DNA of 64,000 nucleotides from Polyangium fumosum (GCF_005144585.1 NZ_SSMQ01000027.1:79688-143687); one strand, 5' to 3'; shown: positions 8,143-16,107, counted from the first letter of the stretch. Translations and numbers: made by a program. The notes: generated by a model from the letters alone, not told the origin.

Positions 8143-8302
8143 GATGAGGACCTCCCCGAAGGCCCTTCGTGAAGCAAGGGGGAGGGCCAGGTCCCCCCGA
8201 GGAGCTGTCGACAGGGCATGGACGGGATGGCCTTGCTCCCCGTGCCTGCTCGATCGGACGTCGGGGCTGAAGGCGACCCCGTCGACGTGCTGTCGACAGG
8301 GC
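8126..8302. repeat. Direct repeat copy B of the VOC upstream region
   Basis: Near-identical to 3732-3972 in the same orientation, but about 62 bases shorter because a central segment is absent. It includes the VOC start codon and ribosome site and one copy of the TGTCGACAGGGC element of the 42-bp array, and it ends at the strong hairpin at 8304-8340. Confidence 0.8.
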
Positions 8303-8303
8303 G

Positions 8304-8348
8304 TGGCCCCGGCCCCAGCGCCGAGACAGCGCCGGGGCCATTTCCTTT
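8304..8348 (+). terminator. Strong GC hairpin followed by TTTCCTTT
   Basis: TGGCCCCG and GCGC on the left pair with GCGC and CGGGGCCA on the right around the loop CGAGACA, with a six-base bulge on the left side. The hairpin ends at 8340 and is followed by TTTCCTTT on the plus strand. It could end plus-strand transcription from the SBBP operon. The minus-strand gene at 8374-8829 also ends just beside it, so it may act in both directions. Confidence 0.45.
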
Positions 8349-8373
8349 CAGGGGCCGAGCATGGCAGGGAGAA

Positions 8374-8829
8374 TCAGGATTCGGGGGGTGGCGTTTCGCG
8401 CGGCGGGGAGGATACGGAAAGCGTGAAGCTCGGGTTGGTGAACGTGCCGATCCACACGCGGTACGTGCCGAGGGCCGGGTTCTCGATGTCGAGCTGCGAC
8501 TGGAAATCCTGCGGGCTGGCGTCGTCGTTGCAACGGTACGACCCATCGGGGAGCTGAACGACCAGCACCGCGTCGGAGGGCGGCGGTGATTCGATCCGCA
8601 GTCGCAGGGACGGCCGCTCCGTATCCACTTGCACCTCGAAATTGGCCTCCTCCCCCACGAAGCCCGCGCAGCCCTCCAGGAGCTCCGACGCCGGCTTGGC
8701 GCCGATCGCGATGCCCGTCGCGCTCCCACTTCCATCAGGTCCCAGAGGCAAAGGACGCGGCTGGGCGTTCACCGACGTCGCAACCAGCCCTGCCGCCGCC
8801 ATTGCCATACCCATCGCCATTGTTTTCAT
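8374..8829 (-). CDS. Small secreted protein with PPC-like beta-sandwich features
   Basis: A 151-residue protein. ATG 8829 is preceded by GGGAGGGA and begins a signal peptide, MKTMAMGMAMAAAGLVATSVNAQ. The mature part contains DAVLVVQLPDGSYRCNDDA and LGTYRVWIGTFTNPSFTLSVS. This resembles secreted domains with a polar CNDD turn and a GxYxxWVGT strand, akin to bacterial pre-peptidase C-terminal type beta-sandwiches. Two Cys residues could form one disulfide. The C-terminus is Pro/Glu-rich. No catalytic residues are evident and the function is unknown. Further in-frame sequence upstream of 8829 lacks a ribosome site and would hide the signal peptide, so it was not used. Confidence 0.72.
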   Translation of the reverse strand: MKTMAMGMAMAAAGLVATSVNAQPRPLPLGPDGSGSATGIAIGAKPASELLEGCAGFVGEEANFEVQVDTERPSLRLRIESPPPSDAVLVVQLPDGSYRCNDDASPQDFQSQLDIENPALGTYRVWIGTFTNPSFTLSVSSPPRETPPPES

Positions 8830-8933
8830 GGGGATCCCTCCCTCTGTCCCCATGAAGAAGCAATGGTCGCGCCAGGACGAAACGGGCACAGCCGGTGCAA
8901 CAGGCGCGCGCGATGCGCAGCACCGTGACACGC

Positions 8934-9250
8934 CGCGCCGGGGCGCTGCCCCGGTCCCCGCGGGGGGCTGTCCGCCCCCTCGACCCCGGACCAGCGAGGC
9001 GCTGGACCCAGGGTTGAAAAACTGCGCGGTGCGCAGTTTTTCAAACGGGTCGACGAAAAGCCGGATTGCCGGCAGAACCAGCAGCGCGGCTGTTTTGGGT
9101 GGCAGGGTCGTTGCCGGTCTTGACCGGGCCTGTTCGATGAACTGCGCATCGCGCAGTTCATCGAGCTTGGGTCCAGCCCCTGGCTGGTCCGGGGTGGAGG
9201 GGGCGGAGAGCCCCCTCCTCGGGTCTGGGGCAACGCCCCAGCTCCGCGCC
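8934..9250. repeat. Inverted-repeat element: two facing copies of a structured three-hairpin unit plus a fourth hairpin each
   Basis: The left arm (8934-9012) and the reverse complement of the right arm (9166-9250) are diverged copies of one unit that also occurs at 63806-63880. Each copy can form hairpin H1 (CCGGGGC/GCCCCGG at 8938-8954; CTGGGGC/GCCCCAG at 9225-9241), H2 (GGGGGC, loop TNTCC, GCCCCC) and H3 (CCAGCG-AGG-CGCTGG versus CCAGCC-AGG-GGCTGG). Next to each arm, towards the centre, is a perfect 14-bp hairpin H4 at 9014-9044 or 9134-9164, sharing the core AACTGCGC. Paired positions differ between copies in a compensating way. The spacer at 9045-9133 contains no gene. No transposase is present. 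Confidence 0.85.
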
Positions 9251-9255
9251 CCGGC

Positions 9256-11292
9256 TCACTTCGGCGGTTTTTGCGCGCAGAAGCCGTCGATGCACTCGTC
9301 GACCGGGTTGCAGCAGTCGGCCTTCGTGGTGCAGGCGTTGCCGGTCTCGGAGCAGGAGCCTGGGGGCGGGGGCTCGCCGCAGATGTACGCGCCGCTCGCC
9401 GGGTCCTTGACGCACTGGCCGCCGCAGCAATCGGCGCCCGTGACGCAGCCCTGGCCCTGCTCCTTGCAGGGCTCCTGCGCCATGTACGCGTTTTCGGAGA
9501 GGCCGCAGCCCTCCTGGCCGCGCATGTAGAAGGGCGGATGCGAGGGATCCCCGGCCGTCGGCGGGTCGTCGATTGCCGTCATCCAGAGCTGCTGGCGGTT
9601 CGTGCTGACCAGCGTGTTGCCGTAGTCGCGGCGCGAGACGAAGACGAGCCAGTAATACCCGCCGGCGCGCTGGGGCGCGAAGACGGGGTTAAAGCTCTTG
9701 TTGTCGCTGGAGGCGATGGCGAGCTTCTTCAGCTCGCCGCCGTCGTTCTTGACGAGCCAGAGGTCGCCGTTGCCCGTCGAGCGCGAGCCCTGCGTGGGGC
9801 GGCCGAACGCGATGTACTGGCTGTCGGAGGTGAAGCTCGGGTACGCCGGGCGGCCCGGGCTGCCGGCCTGCTGGACGATGGGATGGACGTTGCCGACCGT
9901 GATGCCGTCGGCCGCGACGTCGCCGGTGGCGAGGTACCCGCTCGACGCGTCGAAGACCCAGCCGCCGCCGCCGAGGCCGCAGATGGCCGCGACCTTGTTG
10001 CCGTCGGGCGACCACGCAGGCTCGCCGCAGCCGTTGCCCATGACGTTCGCGTTGAGGACGCCGCCGCCCGCGGCGTTGACGATCCGCAGGATGGAGTTGC
10101 TCGGGTTCGAGGCCGCGTCGTTGCTGACGAGGATCTTGTCGCTCGAGTGGTTGAAGGCGCTGAAGGTGCCGCCGATGCCGGAGCCGGGCGGGATCGCGCC
10201 GTACTGGGCGGGGGCCTGCGTGAGGTCGATCGTGATCTGCGGGAAGGGCAGGCTGCCGTCGAGCGTGGCCATCATGGTCTTGCCGTCGCGGCTGACCGTG
10301 TGGCAGCCCCAGCAGCCGCCGGGGTTGAAGAACTCCTCGGGCGTGGCGGAGTCGGGCTTGATCTTGAGGATGCGGCCGTTCGAGTTGCCGCCGCAGACGC
10401 CGGGCAGCTCCCAGTAGTACACGGCGCCGCGGACGCGGCCCTGCGCGACGTGCCAGACCTGGCTCGTGGGCGCATACGCGCCGCCGCCGGGCGCGAGGCG
10501 CGAGAGCTGCACCATGATCGGGTCGCTCTGCGCGCCCGTGCCGGAGGCGCCGATGGACTCCCAGTCCGCCTGGTTCATCAGATGCCGCGCCGGTGCGCCC
10601 GTCTGGAAGTACGTGACGTACTCCATGTGCTTCTCGGTGATCTTGAGGCGGTAGGTCTCGGTGCCGCCGACGCCGTTCCACTGGACCTCGGGCGCGAGGA
10701 CGCCGAGCGGGAAGACGGTGTCGTGGTACGGGTAGACGATCTGCATGCCCGGGTCGGGGCCGATGGGGGTGTCGAAGGCCGCCATCTGCGCAGGATCGAG
10801 GCCCGCGGTGTTGATGTTCTTCTTGACGTTGACCGTGACGTTGGTGCTCGCCTCGGCCATGTTGAGCTTCGCCGTGAGGACGCCGGTGCCGCCGACGTTG
10901 CCGGTCGGCACGAAGGTGGCGCTGGTGATGTCACCGATGTCCGGCCGCTCGTAGACCCACGTGACCTGGTTCGTCACGTCTTGGCCGTCCTGGGTCTTCA
11001 CCGTGAAGACCTGCGTCGGCTTGTTGAGGTCGACGACGTTCAGCGTGGGGTTCAGGGGCGCGATGATGAGCTGCTGGACGTTCGGCGTGCCCCCATTGCC
11101 GCCCGAGCCGCAGTTGAACAAGCAGCCGCCGTCGCCGCCCTGTCCGCCCTGTGCGTTGCCGCTGCTCCAATCACCAGCGTCGCCACCGTCGCCGCCCGAG
11201 CTGCTGTTTCCGCCGGTGGCGCCGCAACCGTAGGCGAACATCGCCACGCCGAGCGTGCTCACGAAACCAAGAAATGCGAAGCGTCTGCGCAT
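9256..11292 (-). CDS. TolB/WD40-like beta-propeller lipoprotein with a CxxCH haem motif
   Basis: A 678-residue protein. Signal and lipobox: MRRRFAFLGFVSTLGVAMFAYGC, Cys about residue 23, then a Gly/Asp-rich linker. A bacterial Ig-like segment (QLIIAPLNPTLNVVDLNKP, QVTWVYERPDIGDI) precedes the propeller. Blades with TolB-like motifs follow, such as GEPAWSPDGNKVAAIC, AYPSFTSDSQYIAFGRP and FNPVFAPQRAGGYYWLVFVS. Between them, residues 327-331 are CWGCH (GGCWGCHTVSRDGKTMM), a c-type haem attachment motif. The C-terminus has a Cys-rich tail (CVTGADCCGGQCV, CTTKADCCNPVDECIDGFC). The protein is therefore probably periplasmic or surface-exposed and possibly redox-active. One haem motif at this position is typical of a family of myxobacterial propeller proteins, but its role is not established. 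The downstream end abuts the inverted-repeat element. Confidence 0.8.
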   Translation of the reverse strand: MRRRFAFLGFVSTLGVAMFAYGCGATGGNSSSGGDGGDAGDWSSGNAQGGQGGDGGCLFNCGSGGNGGTPNVQQLIIAPLNPTLNVVDLNKPTQVFTVKTQDGQDVTNQVTWVYERPDIGDITSATFVPTGNVGGTGVLTAKLNMAEASTNVTVNVKKNINTAGLDPAQMAAFDTPIGPDPGMQIVYPYHDTVFPLGVLAPEVQWNGVGGTETYRLKITEKHMEYVTYFQTGAPARHLMNQADWESIGASGTGAQSDPIMVQLSRLAPGGGAYAPTSQVWHVAQGRVRGAVYYWELPGVCGGNSNGRILKIKPDSATPEEFFNPGGCWGCHTVSRDGKTMMATLDGSLPFPQITIDLTQAPAQYGAIPPGSGIGGTFSAFNHSSDKILVSNDAASNPSNSILRIVNAAGGGVLNANVMGNGCGEPAWSPDGNKVAAICGLGGGGWVFDASSGYLATGDVAADGITVGNVHPIVQQAGSPGRPAYPSFTSDSQYIAFGRPTQGSRSTGNGDLWLVKNDGGELKKLAIASSDNKSFNPVFAPQRAGGYYWLVFVSRRDYGNTLVSTNRQQLWMTAIDDPPTAGDPSHPPFYMRGQEGCGLSENAYMAQEPCKEQGQGCVTGADCCGGQCVKDPASGAYICGEPPPPGSCSETGNACTTKADCCNPVDECIDGFCAQKPPK

Positions 11293-11464
11293 GCCCTTCT
11301 CCGCGTTGGGTCGCCGACCGTACCTGGCGGGCGAGTGGCGCCAAGGATACCACCCAGCGGAGAGGCTCTACAGGGCGAAGTGGCAAGTTTCCGACGGGAA
11401 AGGGGGATGCGCCCGGGTTTCCGCGTTGCTCGGAAGAAGGGGCTCTCGGGCGAAGGCGGGGGGT

Positions 11465-12283
11465 TCAGCCGCGGGCGGTCCTGCGGCGCAGGACGAAGGC
11501 GGCGCCGAGGAGCAGGGCGGCGAGGGACGCGCCGGAGGAGGGGGCGGGGACGCCGGCGACGCGGCATCCGCAGCCGCCTTGCTTGGGGGGCTCGGCAGGG
11601 GGCGCCTCGGTGGGCGTCTCGCCCGTCGCGGCGGGCTCCGCGGGCGTCTCGCCGCCGGCGGCAGGCTCGCCCTCGCCGTCTTTTTTCTCGGCCGAGGCGT
11701 CGTCCTTTTTCTCTTCGGGCTTCTTCTTCTTTTCGCCCGCGAAGACCATGGCGCGGCGGTCGACGATGGGGTTGTCGCCCTTGAGGATCAGCTTGATGGT
11801 CTGGCCCATCTGGGCGCCGTCGGTCTGGCGGGTGATCTTGAGGTCGTATTCGCCGGCCTCGAAGCCCTTGTCACGACGGATCACGAAGTCGAACTTCGTG
11901 ATGTTGAAGACTTTGCCGCTCGCGTCGGAGAAGCCGACGTCCATGCTCTCGTTGATGCTCGGCTGGCCCTTCAGCGGGAGCCGCGTGAGGAGAGGGCGCT
12001 CAGGCGACTGGTCCGTGAGCGAGCGCTCGTAGAGCACGACGGGCGTGAAGCTGAAGATCATCGGGATGTACGAGATGTCCGGCTTCGCTCCGTAGTTGAT
12101 CGTGAAGTTCAGCTTCCACTTGCCGTTGACCTCCTCGGGCTCCCGCGTGGCGAGGGTGACGGTGCCGGCGGCGCGCGCGTCGGTCGGCGCGAAGAGCACG
12201 AATGCGAGCGCGAGGGCGGCGAAGAGCGCGCGGAGGAGGGCCGCTCGACGCGGCGGTGGCTGGTTTGTGAGCGCTGATTTCAT
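11465..12283 (-). CDS. Secreted protein with MYXO-CTERM surface-sorting C-terminus
   Basis: A 272-residue protein with a signal peptide, ALLRALFAALALAFVLFAPTDARAAG. A beta-rich domain (residues about 40-190) contains ISYIPMIFSFTPVVLYERS and GEYDLKITRQTDGAQMGQ. A low-complexity Lys/Glu then Pro/Ala/Glu linker follows. The end has the MYXO-CTERM layout: GGCGCR, a hydrophobic helix (ASLAALLLGAAFVL) and RRRTARG. In known myxobacterial proteins this signal leads to processing at the Cys and surface anchoring. The globular domain is not recognised. The gene follows the lipoprotein gene at 12319-12948 by 35 bp on the same strand, so the two are probably cotranscribed. Confidence 0.82.
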   Translation of the reverse strand: MKSALTNQPPPRRAALLRALFAALALAFVLFAPTDARAAGTVTLATREPEEVNGKWKLNFTINYGAKPDISYIPMIFSFTPVVLYERSLTDQSPERPLLTRLPLKGQPSINESMDVGFSDASGKVFNITKFDFVIRRDKGFEAGEYDLKITRQTDGAQMGQTIKLILKGDNPIVDRRAMVFAGEKKKKPEEKKDDASAEKKDGEGEPAAGGETPAEPAATGETPTEAPPAEPPKQGGCGCRVAGVPAPSSGASLAALLLGAAFVLRRRTARG

Positions 12284-12318
12284 GGCGGGGCAACCTATCA
12301 GGTTTCAGGTTCGAGAGA

Positions 12319-12948
12319 TCAGGGGAACCAGAGGAGCTTGTCCTCGGCGCCCTTGTAACAATCGGCCTGGGCCTGCTCCTCGTTGTCGCCGCAGCCGCCG
12401 CCGAGGCAACTGGCGATGTCGTGGAGCGCGGCGGCGTTGTAGCGGGTGGTGAACATGGCCTGCTGCGCGGGCTCGAGGCGCTTCATGGCGGCCTTGCACT
12501 CGGCAAACTCGACCTTCTCGCAGCGCGTCGCGCGGTTGCAGCGGGCGTCGATGACCTCGTCGACGCCGGGGCTGCTGATGGGGAGGTCGACGAGGGCCTT
12601 TTCGTTGCACTCGGAGAGGAGGAGCGCGCGGTCGGCGGCGGCGGGATCCCCGGCCTGTTTGGCCTCCTCGACGCGCTCGAAGTAGCACTTCGTCATGACA
12701 CGGATGTACGCCGCGGAGGCCTTGGGGGAGGCCGAGCGGCACTCGGTCATGCGATCCCAGGCGCCGCCCGGGCCCTCGGACTTGGCGAGGGCGTCGCACC
12801 ACGCAGCCTGCGCGGTCGTGACGTCAGGGCGGTCGGGGTAGTTGGCGTTCCCGCCGCAGGCGACGATGGCAAAGCCGGTGACGAGCAGGGCCACGGCGCG
12901 GCGCGCTGCGCGCAGGTGATCCTTGGGGGAGGAAGGGACGTCATGCAT
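12319..12948 (-). CDS. Cys-rich hypothetical lipoprotein
   Basis: A 209-residue protein with the signal peptide AVALLVTGFAIVAC (lipobox AIVAC, Cys about residue 31). The mature part is helical with many regularly spaced Cys (WCDAL, TECRS, KCYFE, SECNEK, ARCNRATRCEK, ECKAA, SCLGGGCGDN, DCYKG), which suggests several disulfides. No domain family is recognised. It lies upstream of the MYXO-CTERM gene in the same orientation. The protein ends at TGA 12319. The start ATG 12948 has no perfect ribosome site, but it gives a proper n-region. Confidence 0.75.
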   Translation of the reverse strand: MHDVPSSPKDHLRAARRAVALLVTGFAIVACGGNANYPDRPDVTTAQAAWCDALAKSEGPGGAWDRMTECRSASPKASAAYIRVMTKCYFERVEEAKQAGDPAAADRALLLSECNEKALVDLPISSPGVDEVIDARCNRATRCEKVEFAECKAAMKRLEPAQQAMFTTRYNAAALHDIASCLGGGCGDNEEQAQADCYKGAEDKLLWFP

Positions 12949-13408
12949 GGCACGACGGTACCACGCACGCGCGGTCAGGGACGAGTTCGTCTGTTCGCAG
13001 GGGTGTCAAGGGGGAAGTACGAGCAGGCGTGGAGGCGGGGACGGGAGCCGAAGGGGTTCGTCCGCGGAGACGATGCAGGGCTCCGGTGTGGAGGGGAGGG
13101 GTGAGGCGCGGCCGTCCTGAACAGGTCCAAACGCGTTTCCCTGCTCGCACGCTTGCGAAACGTGACGAAGCGCGGTACAAGTGCGCTGTACACGAAAACG
13201 TCCCTGGCCACTTGGCACGTCGCTCCTCTTCCGAAGAATGACGCTCGCTCGGAAGACTGGATGACGCAACGTGCGCCGCGGCGGACGACGTTCCCATGAT
13301 GGGTCTTCGTGCGTTTCGGTGCGCCACCGTTTCGCCTCCTGAGGCTTCTTCGAAACGGTTGGCGTGGGGCGTCCTTCACGGACGCTCATGAGAAGCCACG
13401 AAAGCAAC
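12949..13408. other. 460-bp divergent intergenic region
   Basis: It lies between the minus-strand lipoprotein gene and the plus-strand RNA-binding protein gene, so it should hold both promoters and a long leader. No gene is supported. A weak dyad GTACA-N7-TGTAC lies at 13175-13191. Overlapping frames on both strands are Arg-rich and lack ribosome sites or conserved motifs. Confidence 0.4.
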
Positions 13409-13750
13409 ATGGGCAATCGTCTCTACGTCGGAAATCTCTCCTTCAGCACCACCCAGGCCACCCTCGAGAGCGCCTTCGCCGCGGCCGGCGATGTTCGCGA
13501 GGTGGCGATGCCCACCGATCGCGAGACGGGCCAGCCGCGCGGCTTCGCGTTCGTGACCATGGCCAACGCGCAGGCGGCGAACAACGCGATCGCGCAGCTC
13601 AACGGGCTGATGCTCGACGGGCGCTCGATCAAGGTGAACGAGGCGCAGGAGCGTCCCCCGCGCGGGGGCGGCGGCGGCTTCGGCGGTGGTGGTGGTGGCG
13701 GCGGCTTCGGCGGCGGCGGTCGCGGCGGCGGCGGCGGTCGCCGCTACTGA
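13409..13750 (+). CDS. Glycine-rich RRM RNA-binding protein
   Basis: A 113-residue protein with one RNA-recognition motif. RNP2 is LYVGNLSF (residues 5-12) and RNP1 is RGFAFVTM (44-51). The RRM is followed by a C-terminal tail of almost pure Gly with Phe/Arg (GGGGFGGGG..GGRRY). This architecture matches bacterial and cyanobacterial Rbp proteins, single-stranded RNA binders often tied to cold response or RNA stability. The start MGNRLYVGN was chosen because the fold begins there. An in-frame ATG at 13388 would add seven residues and cannot be excluded. The 460-base upstream gap leaves room for a regulated leader. Confidence 0.93.
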   Translation: MGNRLYVGNLSFSTTQATLESAFAAAGDVREVAMPTDRETGQPRGFAFVTMANAQAANNAIAQLNGLMLDGRSIKVNEAQERPPRGGGGGFGGGGGGGGFGGGGRGGGGGRRY

Positions 13751-13893
13751 TCGATCGAACGTGATCGGCGGCGCGAAGGCGCGGCGGCTCTGACGAGCTG
13801 GCGCGCAACGCGCCGCCGATGTGCGTTTCAGCCCTCGAAAGAGGGGCCCGATGGATGGGGCCGGGCCCACGACCCAGGGCCGCGGAGGTACGA

Positions 13894-14265
13894 ATGGCGG
13901 TCGACAGTTGCGGAATTTGCGGCGGCGACGGCCGTATCACGAACTCCTTCGGAAACGAGACGCGATGCCCGGGCTGCCACGGGACCGGGCGAAGGTCCGA
14001 GGATGGCGGGCTGCGTGACGTGACGAAGACGAAGCCCTCGCATTACCGGGCGACGAACAAGGCCGCCGCCCCCCCGAAGGCCCAGGGGCCTGCGACGCTC
14101 GCGGGCATCGCCCTCGCGAACGAGGTGCAGGCGAGCGCGCACGTCTCGAATGACACGAAGGCCAAGCTGACGCGCGAGATCGCCGAGCACGAGGCCACGC
14201 ACGGCAAGTGCACGGAGACCTTCATCAAGAAGGTCAAAAAGCAGCTTCGGCCGATCGCTCGTTGA
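13894..14265 (+). CDS. DnaJ-type zinc-finger (CxxCxGxG) small protein
   Basis: A 123-residue protein with CGICGGDGRI near residues 6-15 and CPGCHGTGRR near residues 25-34. Two CxxCxGxG units form a zinc site like half of the DnaJ central domain. No J-domain is present. The C-terminal part is helical and basic (ETFIKKVKKQLRPIAR). GGAGG lies eight bases before the ATG at 13894. Stand-alone CxxCxGxG proteins occur in several bacteria with unclear roles, possibly thiol or client binding. It lies 143 bp downstream of the RRM gene on the same strand. Confidence 0.75.
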   Translation: MAVDSCGICGGDGRITNSFGNETRCPGCHGTGRRSEDGGLRDVTKTKPSHYRATNKAAAPPKAQGPATLAGIALANEVQASAHVSNDTKAKLTREIAEHEATHGKCTETFIKKVKKQLRPIAR

Positions 14266-14610
14266 AGGGCGCCGGGGTCGCGCCGCGCGGCCCCTCCACC
14301 GTGAGATTCAAGGAATCGAGGCTCTTCGGGGCCTTTGCGTCTGCGCGCTCGCTCGTCAGCGCCTTCCGCCCACCTTGGCATTCCATGCATTGCCGTCCAA
14401 CGACGATTCGAGGAGGGCAGCCGGCGCGCGGGGTTTCGACGTGGTCGGAGAACCATAACCTTCCGAGTCCTCTACGTCCGGAACAATCGTGTGAGCAAAA
14501 TGCTTTCGGCTGTGGTATCTTACGTATCTTGGCCTGACGCGAGGAAACCACGATCGAGCTCGTCGAGAAGCGTGGCGTGTGATCGATCGTGACCGCGATC
14601 AAGGAGGACG
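14266..14610. other. Intergenic region, no feature seen
   Basis: These 345 bases contain no supported gene. The last 100 bases are slightly richer in A/T (around GTGGTATCTTACGTATCT) and may hold the promoter of the gene at 14611. Confidence 0.35.
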
Positions 14611-15024
14611 ATGAATTATCGCAAGAACCTCGAGCGCACGGAGCGTCGGAACCAGCGGATGGCGCGGGAAGACGCCGCGGGCAAGCTCCTCGAACGAGCT
14701 CCGGATTTGACGGATCTCCAGATCGAGATCGACGAGACGCCGAGGGGCGGCAGCGTGGGCGGGACCCGCTACATCCGGCGCGTCGTCCTCGCGCAGGCGC
14801 CCGCCCTCTTCGAGGTGTCGTGCTCCGAGCCACGGTGTCGAGACGGAGGGTACGACGTGACGAGCGAGATCCTCGCGGCCCTCGCGTCGCGCCGGACGAT
14901 GTTCGAGGGCCAGCAGTCGTGCGCGGGGCGGTGCAGCCTGGGCGATTGCGGCAGGGTCCTTCATTATGTGGCGACGGCGACGTATCGGCACGTCGAGAAC
15001 GCAAAGGCCCCGCCGATGGGCTGA
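14611..15024 (+). CDS. Conserved-looking hypothetical protein with paired Cys clusters
   Basis: A 137-residue protein preceded by AAGGAGGACG, a near-ideal ribosome site. The N-terminal half is charged and helical (YRKNLERTERRNQRMAREDAA). The second half contains CSEPRCRDGG and CAGRCSLGDCGR, five Cys that could bind a metal. No named domain is recognised. The gene stands alone, with more than 300 bp on each side. Confidence 0.65.
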   Translation: MNYRKNLERTERRNQRMAREDAAGKLLERAPDLTDLQIEIDETPRGGSVGGTRYIRRVVLAQAPALFEVSCSEPRCRDGGYDVTSEILAALASRRTMFEGQQSCAGRCSLGDCGRVLHYVATATYRHVENAKAPPMG

Positions 15025-15516
15025 TGTCGCGGCAGCCTGTCCGCAGTCATCCTCCACGAATCCGCGCGAGCACGGCCCGCGCGGTCGTCGACAACGTCGG
15101 CGAAATCTTTACGCTTGCCTTTCTCGCCTACGTCTCCGAAGGTGATGGACGAGCGTCGGCCGCCATGACGAACACCCCGGAGACAAGCTCCGCTGCGCGA
15201 ACCGTGAGCGGCTGCGACGTGAACGAGCCTCCAGATCCAGGCCTGCTGATGTTCGGGCGTGGCATGAGCCGCGCGAAACACGTGAAGGCGGCCGATCGGC
15301 TCGATCCGATGCGCTCGGGGGCCGAGGCGCGGGCGCCTGATCTGGCGCGGGGCCCTCCGTCCGAAGCCGCGGCGCCGTAGCCGAGCCGCGCGCATCCGCC
15401 GATGATTTCGTCGGCCCTGGGTCGTGCGTCGTCCGCGATGCGCATTCGCCCGTGCCTCGGCGTTCTCCATTTGCGTCGTGATGCCGCTCGTCCGCGCTTT
15501 CGATCCGGAGGGGACG
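15025..15516. other. Intergenic region, no feature seen
   Basis: About 490 bases with no supported gene. Long frames on the minus strand crossing this interval also run through the Rnk gene, are Arg/Pro-rich and lack ribosome sites, so they were not accepted. Confidence 0.35.
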
Positions 15517-15654
15517 ATGAGGTTTTCGTACATTCTCACGCGCTCCGAGCTCGTGCTTTTCGTGAAGCTCGGGCTGTTCGTATCTTGTGTCGTCGGATTG
15601 CGGTCGCTCGTCGGGGTGTTCGCCGATGGGGGCGATGACGCGCCGGACGAATGA
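15517..15654 (+). CDS. Small single-span membrane protein
   Basis: A 45-residue reading frame with a strong ribosome site (CCGGAGGGGACG) directly before ATG 15517. The middle is one hydrophobic segment, LVLFVKLGLFVSCVVGL, and the end is acidic (FADGGDDAPDE), suggesting an N-in membrane micropeptide. It lies 33 bp upstream of the Rnk-like gene on the same strand. No family is recognised. The ribosome site and the membrane-like composition are the support. Conservation was not tested. Confidence 0.5.
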   Translation: MRFSYILTRSELVLFVKLGLFVSCVVGLRSLVGVFADGGDDAPDE

Positions 15655-15687
15655 CCCGCATCTCGTGCCCCGGGAGGTCCAAGCCCC

Positions 15688-16107
15688 ATGTTTCCTATCG
15701 CTCCGAGCCTCGTGATCACGACCCAGGATGCCGAACGCCTTCGCCGGGTGGTCGAGCTGCACCTCGAAGGCACCTCGCGCGCGGCGGCAGAGGCGCTCGA
15801 CAGGGAGCTCGCGCGCGCGAAGCTCGTCGCGCCGCCCGCCGTGCCGTCCGACGTGGTGACGATGAACAGCCGGGTGCTTTATCTGGACGAGGGGACGCAA
15901 AAACGCCGCGAGGTGGTGATCACGTATCCGCGGGACGCGCGCGTCGAGGAGGGGCGCGTGTCCGTGCTCTCGCCCATTGGAACGGCGCTGCTCGGGCTCT
16001 CCGTGGGGCAGAGCATCACGTGGCCGATGCCGACGTCCGGCCCCCGGCGGCTCTGCGTGCTCGCCGTCCCCTATCAGCCCGAGGCCGCGGGCGATTTCCA
16101 GCTCTGA
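15688..16107 (+). CDS. rnk: Rnk-type GreA/GreB-family nucleoside diphosphate kinase regulator
   Basis: A 139-residue protein with a short helical N-terminus (ITTQDAERLRRVVELH) and a C-terminal GreA/GreB FKBP-like domain. Typical pieces are VTMNSRVLYLD, REVVITYPRDARVEEGRVSVLSPIGTALLG and GLSVGQSITWPMP. Rnk proteins bind RNA polymerase at the secondary channel without the long coiled-coil of GreA. In E. coli, Rnk also affects nucleoside diphosphate kinase levels. The length matches Rnk (about 136 residues). GGAGG precedes ATG 15688 by about ten bases. Confidence 0.88.
   Translation: MFPIAPSLVITTQDAERLRRVVELHLEGTSRAAAEALDRELARAKLVAPPAVPSDVVTMNSRVLYLDEGTQKRREVVITYPRDARVEEGRVSVLSPIGTALLGLSVGQSITWPMPTSGPRRLCVLAVPYQPEAAGDFQL

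Noticed and set aside
9045..9133. Gene or attachment site in the spacer of the inverted-repeat element
   Set aside because: 89 bases without a frame, tRNA-like structure or core repeat. It is left as an unassigned spacer.
14964..15900. Overlapping minus-strand frames across 15.0-15.9 kb
   Set aside because: Arg/Pro-rich, no ribosome site, and antisense to the Rnk-like gene and the small membrane frame.
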